This document shows positions 41,500 through 51,800 of a stretch of DNA of 64,000 bases, piece by piece. How positions within the stretch are numbered: the stretch's first letter is position 1; every line of letters begins with the position of its first letter. Origin of the DNA: Tetraselmis striata (Eukaryota > Chlorophyta > Chlorodendrophyceae > Chlorodendrales > Chlorodendraceae); contig VCJN01001170.1 in assembly GCA_006384855.1 (NCBI GenBank), positions 99,748 to 163,747 of the forward strand, read 5' to 3'. Under the pieces are notes generated by a model, which ran no database searches, was not told where the DNA came from, and saw nothing but the letters and a program-made list of their open reading frames with translations. A program made the translations under genes and the position numbers.

Positions 41500-43200
41500 A
41501 TTCAGATGCTGATTGCACGTGTCCCGACAGCTGAGACAAATAATAAATCAAATTAGCTCGCAGGCCAATTGCAATTTTCCTTATGTATACCCGTATACAA
41601 TACACCTCATGTAATTATGTACTTTCTCAACAAGAAGCCGCCTAAATCATACTGACAATCACACTGACAATGCTGTCTAATTTGTGCAGCATTATTCTGA
41701 TGCATACATGATTGTGCGGCAAATGCGGAACATTTACTGATGCTCAGCATCCGCAAGGGCTGTAATTTACACCATTAATGCTACCTACCGCATACGGCAA
41801 CACAGTGTATGGCTATGCCACTTATTGTACGGTATGAATGGTCCTGGACCAGTCGCAGCAAGCATATGCTGTGAAATCTTTTGTGAAAACATGTGTTGTC
41901 CTTATATTCCCATTCTAGTTGAAAGCAGTGGATTTGTCAGGCAATATCGTGAGCTGCGCAGTGCCACCATGCGATGGCCAGTGTAATCATTGTGAAATCA
42001 TCATGTCATTCATAGTACAGCAGCAGCTGGCAAGCACAAAGCAACAGGTAAGGTACCGCTATGATGCAGCGCTACATGTCATGGCTGGAGCGGTCACATG
42101 CCGCCCATTTTCTGCACCACTGCAATGGGACCCCAGACCCGACTACCCGTGGCAGTAAAGAGGGAGAGGAGGGGGGGGGGGGGGGGGGCATCATCATGGT
42201 TAGTACCCGCCATGTGCCTGAGTCTGAGCATTGCAGCTCAGTCAGATACCAATACCTTTGGAAAGCACGCCGGGGGGTGGGGGGGAGGGGGCACAGAAGA
42301 CTCCATGCTGCTAGAAAGAACCGTTCTGGGAGGCCGTCGCAGCGTGCGATGACTGGCTTCGCTGCTTGCCTAGCTAGCTAGCTGGATGATGCATGCAAAT
42401 TCAATCTGGCACCTATACAAACAAACTATAAAACACAGTTCGTCAGACGGGATGTCGGCATGATTTTTGGCCTTCAGCGGTGGGCTCCTTTAGGGGTGCT
42501 GTCGTGGCGCTCAGACTGTTGAATGTCTTGGTTGGAACAGTGGGTAATGATTGGCAAGCGATGAGGGGAGGGACTAGCAGCAAGTCTCATGACATTTCTT
42601 GCCAAATATTGTTATGAATAAGACAGCGAGTATCATCGTTCAAAGTTGCTTTGCATACCGCTCTGCCACAGTCGTCACTCTTGCCTGGAAGCGTTGCATC
42701 TATCCACTTTTAAGCTTGGAGCGCTTACCTATTTACCCAATTGCTCAACGGCGGAAAGCGCGATGCAGTGCGCCCACATACACTGGACGCGTTGGGATAA
42801 ACACTATGCATGAACTCTCCTGTTGTTCGCGGGTAATGTCAACAGGTCTTTTAGCATCTGTAGTTAGCTAGCCAGAACACCAACCACATGGTGCACATCA
42901 GGATGCACAAACATGAACAAGTGGGCATTCAAAGTGAAAAGGAGCAACGTCCAGTATGTCCCAACAGCTAGTAGCATGCATCAAGTGACAGATATGTATT
43001 AGGTAAGAATTGTTAGTGTGTTTTAGGTACCCCCCCCCCCCCCCCCCCCCCCCCCTCTAATCTGACCCGCCCCTCCGTAAGTTTTGTAGCTGGCTTATGT
43101 ACTGTGTAAAGTACTATCGGCATCAATGTCCAGGGGACAAGTGCTACAATTGTCCATATATTGTGTTATTGGGCAGCTACCGTACATGTAGGTGTGCATA
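41500..43200. other. Downstream region, no supported gene
   Basis: TGTAA words at 41,609 (110 bp after the SLC4 stop) and 41,761 could be algal-type polyadenylation signals. G-rich tracts lie at 42,171-42,188 and 42,271-42,290, and a poly-C tract at 43,030-43,055. Nothing else is recognised. Confidence 0.4.
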
Positions 43201-45033
43201 TCAAGGCATGAGGGCAGCATTCATAGCACAAACCACACGATTAAAGTAATGTTCTATAGCTGCCACTGCCCCTTCTGGCGTGTGCCCACCATACAAATGG
43301 TCACATATTTGCTGTGAGTGTTGGCTGCTACTGCGTGCTGCCTGTCTAGATGGCGCTGCGCCTCCTTTCCCGCTCCAGTTGTTGCAGCTCGCTCTTGCCA
43401 TTAGTTGCATATCCTTTGCAGTGATGCATCTCTCTGAAATTGTCCACGCATGTCTCGTACATAGGCACCAAATTCCTCAGTATGGGTGATAGTTGTTTGT
43501 CAATGAAGGCGCCATCTTTGTGTTGGGATGTCCCTGCGCAACTGGCATCACAGAGCATGGGATCTAGGTCGATATCTGCGCCGTCACCATAGGTCTTGTG
43601 CTGCTTTGGGATGCTGTAGAACAATGACTCCACAGCTTGGTCAAAGGTGAGCGTATCGTTGCACAGAAATGCAAAGTGCATGGGGTGGTCGGGATCAGGG
43701 GGTTGCATGCCACAAACATATGGCATCCTGCAGGGCCTGATTGGCCAACAATCTGCAAGTAGCATGGCATGTATTCAATACACCGGTGCAATGTCCACAA
43801 TGTAAATACATTTACCAAATGTGTCAAGCAAGATGTGCACTGCACACCCACCTGCTGGCAGCCAGCTCTGCTTGGGTATATGGTTCAGCTGGCTTCATGT
43901 TGATTGGCGCCTTGGTGGAGTAGATGCATCTCGGCTTCCTGCAGTCTGTCTCGTTGCAAAGGACCTGCCCCCTGATGTTTGCAGCCTTGCCAATGCTGAA
44001 GTTTTACCGGCTGAGGATGAAATGGATCTTGGATAGTATCGTCTCACTCGCTACATGCGCTGCCTGCTGAACACGGCGGCAGCATCGCTTTGTCCTACTC
44101 GACCAGCGGCGGCAGCGGCTACCGCCTGACTTCCAGGGGCACCAGTAGAAGCACTACCAGCAGGCGGTGGTGCCCTCCGAGGTGCCCGCCTGGTGTTAGT
44201 GCGGGCAGCCTTGCTGGGCTGGTGCTCGTCTGTGAAGGGCTGCGACAGAGACTCCATAAGGGACATGTACTGGAAGCCAGCTTCTCTATCCTCTTTACCG
44301 CCATCACTATCTGGCACGGGGACTGTCTTGGGGATGGGCAGGGGCTGCCGAGAGTAGGACAGAGGGAGCAACCGACAGCGCAAGCCGTGTAGGGTTGTTC
44401 GCGAGAGGGGACGGGACTGGACGATGCACACTACGTGGAGGCAGTGCATGAAGCAGGGCAGGCAAGCTAGCAAGTTCGAGCAAAGGAAAGCACACTACAT
44501 ATGTTAACACGTGCCTGAGTTCTTGGGGTCCGACATCACGTCGAACATTGCCATTGTGAGAGGGAACAAAGCCGCAGCTATATGCTGCAGAAATGTCTTC
44601 CCCTCAACGGCAGCCTCCGCTTTTGTGCACCCAGCCTTGCGCTTTTTTAGCCAGTCCAAAATCAGGTTGTGAAGCCTCTCTTTCGCACATCTTTGGGGGA
44701 TCTTGCAGCAGGGTAGCGCATGCGCTTGCTGCTGGTTTGGGCAGCTAGCAACAAGGCAGTGGCGTCTGCCACCCGAGTGCGGGCGCGTCGGACTTCCTGT
44801 AGCGTCACGTCGAACTTGAAGTGCCGAGTGGGCACCTCTTCCATCACATCCCACATGTTGCCCTGAAGCATGCGGCCGCCACCGGAGTCGCCAGTCACAC
44901 GCCGCCTCTTCTTGCCCGAGGAGGGCGAGCTGAACAGCTCATGCTCCATGACGACCACTGCAATGTGTTCAACGAGCTCAAAGGACAGGCTAGGGTTCAC
45001 GTCGTTCACTGCATACTCTAGCATGCCGCGCAC
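43201..45033 (-). CDS. Spliced gene of unknown function with Cys-rich region, possibly damaged
   Basis: The 5' part (45,033-44,690) encodes MRGMLEYAVNDVNPSLSFEL and a basic KKRRRV patch. After a 2-base AG slip near 44,690 the protein continues as LHNLILDWLKKRKAG. Two downstream exons are well supported: about 43,995-43,852 (VLCNETDCRKPRCIYS) joins through a GT-AG intron, in phase, to an exon from 43,736 (CRMPYVCGMQPPDPDHP, FDQAVESLFYSIPKQH). The C-x4-C-x4-C plus C-G pattern suggests zinc binding. I have seen similar wording in unnamed eukaryotic proteins but cannot name the family. How the 5' and 3' parts connect (through 44,473-44,051, a Pro/Ala-rich piece) is unclear. Confidence 0.45.
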
Positions 45034-45070
45034 GGTACGGGGATCTAGCCGTCGTTATACAGTACCGCAC

Positions 45071-45169
45071 CTTGTCCCGCATCCGTATACTGGCCCCGCA
45101 CCCCAGCAGCGCCTGCACCGCCTGCGGCTGCCCGACCAGCGCGGCCACGTGCATCGGCGTCGCCTGGTC
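45071..45169 (-). pseudogene. Single ankyrin-repeat exon (99 bp)
   Basis: The minus-strand exon is bordered by AG before GACCAG and GT after GACAAG. It encodes exactly 33 residues in phase 0, one ankyrin repeat: ATPMHVAALVGQPQAVQALL then GCGASIRMRDK. A candidate first exon (MSVSTRHTVKVEVKWDAFRQ) lies upstream at about 45,322-45,245. No further ankyrin exons are seen, so this may be a relic or part of a gene with exons I cannot place. Confidence 0.55.
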
Positions 45170-46111
45170 CTGCGGGCCGCAATAAACAGTATAACGGATA
45201 GGACACCTGTTAAGTTAAGAGGATGGCGTGAGTACGACTCTATCTAGGGGATAGAGCACGGGCCTGGCGGAAAGCGTCCCACTTCACCTCCACCTTCACG
45301 GTGTGCCTGGTGGATACCGACATGGTATCAGCTATCCAAGCCGAAGGCTGGCGACGTGAGGTAGGCGTGGTTGTAATAGACTGATAGGTACTTGCGCTCG
45401 GGCAGACAGCAGCATGCCGGCCTAGCCGCGCTGGAGGCGGCGCCGGCGCCGGCAGTGCTGGTGAGGGTTGTGCAGTGCATACCCGTACGGTACAGCGGTT
45501 AGGTGGAGCCGGTAAGCAAAGCGGAAAGTACTAGCATCAAAACTTTGGGCCAGACAGGGCTAGCTACTAAACCCCCCCCCCCTCTGTTTTGAGCGAGATT
45601 TGACACACTAACAATTCTTACTGGCTTAATGTATTTGTCAAACTTATTTTTCGATTTGTCGCCAATTTTGAAGTCATCAGCAGTGCATAGCATCATCGTG
45701 TAATGACATATATATATTATCCATAAGGGTACAGCCAGACCCCGAATTGGGCCCGGGTGACGCCATGTAGCTAACCCCAGGCCTCCATGCTGCTGGTTGC
45801 GTTCATCAAGACCATACCAAATCATAGCACATAATATAAATCAGCATCATTATACATATATTATAAATACAACATATATCTAAATAAATACATAGATATA
45901 TTTCATAATAAAAATAATAATGAATATGAAGTATAACTTGACAGTTGAATCAGCGATGCGTCGATTTTTCAGAAATTTTAAAAGAACGGGTTCTATATCA
46001 CTGGCCCACAGTTCCATCGATTGCATTGCCAGCGCTTTGAAGCAGCGACTAGGAACTCGCGTGTGGCTTGCACAGAAGTCATCTGGCGCAGCGTTTCGAG
46101 CGGCGGCTCCA
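45170..46111. other. AT-rich intergenic stretch
   Basis: Apart from the possible small exon near 45,245-45,322, nothing is recognised. From 45,830 to 45,930 the sequence is unusually AT-rich (ATATAT, AATAATAA) compared with its surroundings. A short poly-C tract lies at 45,571-45,582. Confidence 0.4.
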
Positions 46112-46360
46112 CCGGATTATAGTACTTAGTAGAACATGTCAGTAGATAAGCGCTTGTGACGACTAGCGAGTACCATTTTTTTTTCCATTACCAGCAGCGA
46201 GTAGCGAGTAATCCTTACCAGTGGCGAGTAGCGAGTACCAGTAGCGGGCTCCACCAGATTATAGTACTTAGTAGTACATGTCAGCAGATAAGCGCTTGTG
46301 ACGACTAGCGAGTACCATTTTTTTCCCATTACCAGCAGCGAGTAGCGAGTATCAGTACCA
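46112..46360 (+). repeat. About 143-bp tandem duplication ahead of the LINE
   Basis: The landmark GATTATAGTACTTAGTAG occurs at about 46,115 and 46,258, each followed by AGATAAGCGCTTGTGACGAC and AGCAGCGAGTAGCGAG. A third partial copy of the first block lies beyond the LINE at about 49,709-49,750. The LINE therefore sits inside a pre-existing repeat. Confidence 0.75.
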
Positions 46361-46407
46361 GTACCTCCCTTTTTGTAATTCACACCAGTACCTCCCACTG
46401 GTACTCC

Positions 46408-49400
46408 ATGGTACTCCCTACTCGCCGAGTAGGCGGACGGCGGCGGCTTCAAGCCTTGGCGTGGCGCTTCCGCGCTTTCGCGGAGAGGCGCATGACCGAA
46501 CTCGTGCGCTCATGGGACGACGCGCGCGCCGAGGCGTTCTACGCCGGACATGCCCGCCAGCGTCGAACGGACGCCGATCTCTTTGCGGCGCTGCTCGTGG
46601 GCACCGCGGACACCGTTGTGGCGTTAGTTGGTGGAGGACGGGGAGCTCTCCCGAGCGGCGGGCCGACTATCTTCTAAGGCAACTCAAGCAGCACGTGGCG
46701 GCAGGGTCCTCAGGCATGCGCAACGAGTATCTCCGCTGCTTGGTGGGCGAATACGCCCCGGCGTCCGGGCCCGCGGCAGTCCGCGCCATGTCGGAGGTTG
46801 CCTCCATGTACCTCCAAGGTCGCCTGCCCGGGTGGTTCAACCGGCTCTTCGCCTCTGCTAGGCTCGTGGCACCTGTCAAGAAGCTAGGCGAGGGGAGGGC
46901 CCCGGACGTGCGGCATGTGGCAGTCGGGGAGGCGGAGCGGCGCGCAGCGGAGCGGGCAGTGGTGGGCAACATGAAAGAGGCATACGTGTCGGTGCTCGCT
47001 CCATCTCAGCTCGGCGTTGGCATTCCCGCGGGCGACTCTGTGCTCATCCACGGCGTCCGGCTCATCGCCGAGAAGCTTGGCCCACGTGCCGTCACCGTCC
47101 ACACAGACCTTCGCAACGCTTATAACGAGGCATGGCGCCGCACCATCATCCAGCGCCACATCGATTGCTCTCCACTACACCCTGTCATCCCTGCGCTTCT
47201 AGCCTTCTTCTCCACGGATTCGTATCTGGTCGTGGACGACCGGTCCGCCCCTCTGCGGTCGGAGGACGGCGTGCAACAGGGCGCACCGCTGGCCACGACT
47301 TCCTTTTGCGTCGCGATTCACCCCGAGGTGCAGCAGTGTGACAGCACGTTGGAGGTCAATGACGGGGCGGCGCGCTTCAACGCCGACGATAGATTTTTGG
47401 TGGGCCTTCCGGAGCACGTTTGGCCGGCTCTTCACGCCTTCCGCACGTCCATCAAGGGCTTGATGTGCGCTTCGACAAGATGCAGGCGTACAGCGCTGAC
47501 ATGGAGGCCGCGCGGCGTGAGGCTCCGGCCGACATCGAGTGGGGCTTGAGGTGCGCTTCGACAAGATGCAGGCGTACAGCGCTGACATGGAGGCCGCGCG
47601 GCGTGAGGCTCCGGCCGACATCGAGTGGCCCGAGCTAGCTGGCCATCACGGCATCGCGGTCCTCAACGTGCCGCTCGGATCGCCAGAGTATGTGCAGGAG
47701 TACATGCGCGGCAAGGCGGAGGAGCTACGAGAGGAGGTGGACGCTAGCCTGAGCAAGCTTCTGTCTGCCAAGCCCAACCGTCGGTACACCCACGCCTTGC
47801 ATCACCACGCATGGGCCCTGCTCAAGCATTGCATGCAACACAAGGCGGGGTATTGGCTCCGCAATTGTCTTCCGTCCGAGGTGGAGGCCTTTGCGGAGGC
47901 AGTGGATGCCACCATCCTCGCGGCGGTCGAACGGGTGCTAGGGGTCTCTTTTGATTCCTCCACGTACGGCACCGACACCAATCCGGTGGTCACCGATTTC
48001 TTGGCGGAGCTTTTGCACGACCCCGACCCCATGGCAGCGGAGGTGGCTACCTTGAGCGAGGATGCAGTGGCCAGGGCGCGCAGCAGGCTTCACCTCCCCA
48101 CTCGATTGAAGGGAGCTGGCGTCCGCCGCATGGCTACCGTTCGTGATGCCGCCTTCATCGGCTGCATGAATGCCATCCTCCCAAGGTTCCTCACTAGGAA
48201 CTCCGGCAATAACACCCCCACCCCTGGTTTCTTCGACCCACAGCTCGGGTCCGTACTTGGCCGAGGCAGCTTCAACGCAAATTCTTCCGCCCGCCACTAT
48301 GACCACTTCCTCAACGATGCTCATGGGTCGGACAGCTACGCCGCGGAGATGCGCGAGGCATGGGGCCGCCTCCAAGCGGCTATTGCTGGCCATCTTGGCG
48401 ACGCAGATGCACGCCAGATGGAGCGGGAAGTGGAGGCTGCGTCGGGCTCGCAAAAGGAGCTGACGGCATTTCTAGACCAGGCCAACAACTCTCGGCTTCG
48501 AAATGAGGTGTGCGCTCTCCCTGCCACATGTAGGGAACGGATATTGTTCAACCAGCTCGACGCGGCGTCAGGCATGTGGACAGTGGCCATCCCCACCGCG
48601 CGGACAGCCATGACTCCGCATGAGCTGCGGGAGGTCGCTGCCGGGTACTTCTTTCTGCCTAGCCCGTGCTTGGCCCCGGTGGTTGGGAGCCAGATCATTC
48701 TGCCCTCGACGGAGCACAACCCCGTCACTGTTGACCTACACGGCGACGCGCTCATGAACCTCCCGGCGCCTGGAGACGCTCACTGGCGTGTACAACACGA
48801 CGCTATCGCAGATGCTTTCCGCGATCATTGTGTTCACGACCTAGGTATCGCGGTACGGCGGGAGGTGGATGACTTGTTCCAGCATGTAGTGCCTCTCGGC
48901 AACAACGTACCCAGGGATGAACTCAAGGACCTAGTGCCGGACGCAGAGCTCTCCCTTCCGGCGTTCAATGTCGTGACCGGGAGTTATGATCCCCGGAGCT
49001 TGAAGTCCACGCTGCTGGAGTTCTAGACTATGCGGTACGGGGTCAAGTACACTTCAGTGCCCCGGGCCACGGCTGTGGATCGGTTTGAGCGCTCCCTGTT
49101 GGGCGACATACAACGGGGGTTGGCTGCGCGGGATGCGGCGTGGCACAACACGGAGCCCGGACAGAAGGGTCCTCTTCGAGACATCATGGATATGTCGGAG
49201 TACACGGGCATGGTCTTCGGCACGGTGGGTGAGGTGAGCAAGGGGGTGCACCGCACAGTGCGCGAAATCGCATGCTTGGCTGCGGATCGGGGTGCCCTCT
49301 CATCGCGGGGCACTCGGTGCATCACCCGGGCTCACCAGGAGGCCTTGCTCGCAGGAGATTTCCTCGGGGTCCTGAGCTTGGTGGCCGCTCGAGAGCGGGC

Positions 49401-49566
49401 TCGCTGCCTCATCAGACGGCGCAGATTCGTCTGCCATCCCGTTGTTGAAGCTGCACAGCACGTCCGAGGATCACCCACACACACACGTGCACGCGTGGCC
49501 CGGACTCTGGACCGTGTGCGCATCACTCATCCATCCCGCCTTATGCGGGATGCGGGCCGCTTTTAG
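46408..49566 (+). pseudogene. LINE reverse transcriptase, broken
   Basis: The protein begins in one frame (MTELVRSWDDARAEAFYAGH), shifts near 46,640 and continues with AGSSGMRNEYLR. RT motif A is VTVHTDLRNAYNEAWRR (about 47,095), motif B is DGVQQGAPLATTSF (about 47,265) and motif C is FNADDRFLVG (about 47,378), an ADD catalytic box. An 86-bp tandem duplication (47,459-47,544 and 47,545-47,630) breaks the frame. The thumb and C-terminal region then stay open from 47,539 to 49,026. A TAG at 49,024-49,026 separates TLLEF from an in-frame continuation (TMRYGVKYTSVPRATAVDRF) that runs to 49,566. It would copy LINE RNA if intact. Confidence 0.8.
47459..47630 (+). repeat. 86-bp tandem duplication inside the LINE
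   Basis: GTGCGCTTCGACAAGATGCA recurs with an offset of 86 bp and the two copies are almost identical. Because 86 is not divisible by three, the duplication shifts the reading frame of the reverse transcriptase. Confidence 0.9.
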
Positions 49567-49636
49567 GCGGCTTGGCTGTGTTAATTTTCCAATTCTGGGG
49601 AACTGCCTTTTTTGTAATTCACACCAGTACCTCCCA

Positions 49637-50470
49637 GCCGTGAGATCGTGATCGGACGGCTGTGTAATTAAGGACCGTGGGCGGGCGGGTGGGCGGGTGG
49701 GTGGGTGGATTATAGTACTTAGAAGTACATGACAGTAGATAAGCGCTTTAGTCATGCACCTATAGGCCCGATCCGCTGCACTATACGGGTACCCGTACGG
49801 CAATATAGCTCACCGCCGAAAAATCGACGCTTCGCTGGATAATAGGATATATTATATAATAAATATAAGAATAAAAATAAAATTATATATGTGTATACAT
49901 ACATACATATATATATGTATGTATGTATGTATACATATATATATATTATAGGATATTGATGAGGACTGGGAGCCGCGTTGTTAACATGTGGGCCTTGTTG
50001 ATTGCTCACAGGACACTTGTGGCCTATCTATTGCCAAGAAAACACGCAGGTGATATATTTTTGCTTTCACGTGAGTGAGCGTTATATTGTTGTGTTGAAT
50101 TTCAACTAATGATATGTGATATGCACTTTGTTGAATAATATGCAGTTTTGAAGCGGCTAGTGCGCATGAAAAATGCGCTGTGGTTGTGAAGGATGGTGGA
50201 GCCAATCTAGAGACTGCCACTCGTGCTCTGTGAACCGCTGGCGTCGATGGTGTGCCTCCGTGGATCTGCGCGCCGATTGGTGGGGCGCAAGTTTCGAAAT
50301 CCACAAGCTGGGCTCGTGGTATCAACGGCGCCGGCAACGCGGTGGTACGGACTGCTAAGACGGACTGCTACGGCGGTACACACTGCTAAGAACCATGCTG
50401 CGGGTTTGGTCACTTGGCATCTTTGCATAAGAATGCCATTGGAACGTTTGGCATGCTATGCACCGTTTTA
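49637..50470. other. AT-rich spacer before the mariner array
   Basis: No gene is recognised. A long alternating ATGT/TACA and TATA stretch at 49,840-49,955 is nearly self-complementary (CATACATACATATATATATG then GTATGTATGTATACAT) and could form a cruciform. Confidence 0.45.
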
Positions 50471-51602
50471 TCTCAATGTACAAGGCCCAATCAATTCAAT
50501 GTAAAATATGGGGCTTGTAGCCAACACTCCTACCCAAAACACCCCCCTATTATATGTGGCGCATCCAGCTTCGATTGCACATGAGCACGAACCCTACTCC
50601 GACTAGGGTTTGCCATTTATTTTGACGCGTAGTGAGCAAGACGAAGATGTAACGCACTTTTCAGGTGGCAGTACTTTGCACAATCGTTACAAGCTGCGCT
50701 TTTGCTAGCGATGGCCACTATTCATCATGTATATATGTTGCGCTCTATGTGACCGCCGTGCAGCGCGATCACCTTGAGCAAGCGTCTCCGCATTGATTTC
50801 ACTTGCTTTTTAAAATTATCACGCGGGATTTCGGCGAGCGCCCGTTGGATTGCAGACTTGAAGCTCGCCTTAGTCTTGTACCTGCTGCCCATGAGCTTAC
50901 CATCAATAAGCTCGTTTCATATTTTCTCCATCCAGTTCAGATCCGGAGATTTAGGCGGAGCTTGAAGCACCGACACTTCGGTTTGATATGTCTCCCATTC
51001 TGGGTGGTACATGGTAGCCGTGTTGCGCGCCGTCGGGTGATGACGTCGTGCAAGGCTCATCCACACGACATCGGCTGTCCCAATCCCCGAAGCACGCTGA
51101 ATGGTGTTGTTAGATACCTCTTTCGGTGTCTGGCCAGAGTCGTGCAAACGTTTGGCGATAATCCTCGATCCAACTTTGGTGCGGCCGGAGGCGATACGTT
51201 TTGCGGCAGTGACCGCCGCGCCATCCAACGACCGCTTACGGCCTTGCCCTTGCTTGTTATCCGTGCCTTGTTCGGCTGCATGCCGTTCCGCCCAACGCTT
51301 CACGAAGCGGACATCACGGTGCAAGTGCCGAGCCGCCGCTGGCACGTCCCCGTTGCATGCTTGCAATAGTACCGGCACCGCTTCTCGACCAGCTTTGCTG
51401 CTCCGCGGCCTCCGCGCCATCTTTCTATATTGTCAATATATATGGCGCACACAATGAGCGGCGCATAGCGCAGCGTGAGATGGGGGTACTCCGGAGCGGT
51501 CGCCCTGAGGCTTACAGTGGTCTACATGTAAGGACATCGTTGGCTTTAAGGAAATAGGCGGCGAGCTCAGCGAATCATTAAATGTGGTTGGCGCCCAACG
51601 CT
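50471..51602 (-). repeat. Inverted partial unit at the array edge
   Basis: This is the reverse complement of 52,197-53,333 in unit 1. It ends at GCGTTAGCGTTGGGC-type sequence fused directly to half of the 37-bp palindrome (CGCGCGCCGTAAGAG). Together with unit 1 it makes a hairpin with arms of about 1.13 kb and a loop of about 0.6 kb. Confidence 0.93.
50917..51420 (-). pseudogene. Mariner transposase remnant, inverted copy
   Basis: Same 167-residue frame as in the direct units but with SKAGREAV (Gly) where they have SKADREAV, and a TGA at the Trp position of the MEKIW-NEL motif. It lacks the catalytic centre. Confidence 0.85.
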
Positions 51603-51800
51603 AACGCGCGCCGTAAGAGCACCTAAAAAACCCCCTAAGTCCAAATCCGTCATAGATGTCATATATTTCCACCTAAATTCTACGATTTGAGCAATTGTTT
51701 TCGGACATTTCGGGTTAGGTAAACACCGGCAGGTCATCGCGCGTCCCATGTTCGCGGGGTTTTCGAAATGGTTTCGGAATCGCAAAATACTCGCCAACTA

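Larger units (their letters stand above)
46398..49608 (+). mobile_element. LINE (non-LTR) retrotransposon, 5'-truncated, flanked by a 28-bp direct repeat
   Basis: A direct repeat starting TTTTTGTAATTCACACCAGT borders both sides (46,370-46,397 and 49,609-49,636), as expected of a target-primed insertion. Inside are RT domains and a long C-terminal region. The 3' end has two stem-loops (about 49,520-49,570), also found in an inverted copy at 15,290-15,350. There is no endonuclease domain, so the 5' end is truncated or the endonuclease lay in a lost region. Confidence 0.78.

Noticed and set aside
50803-51369. 188-residue frame antisense to the mariner transposase, present in every unit
   Set aside because: It is the mirror of a GC-rich coding frame; the real domain signatures are on the other strand.
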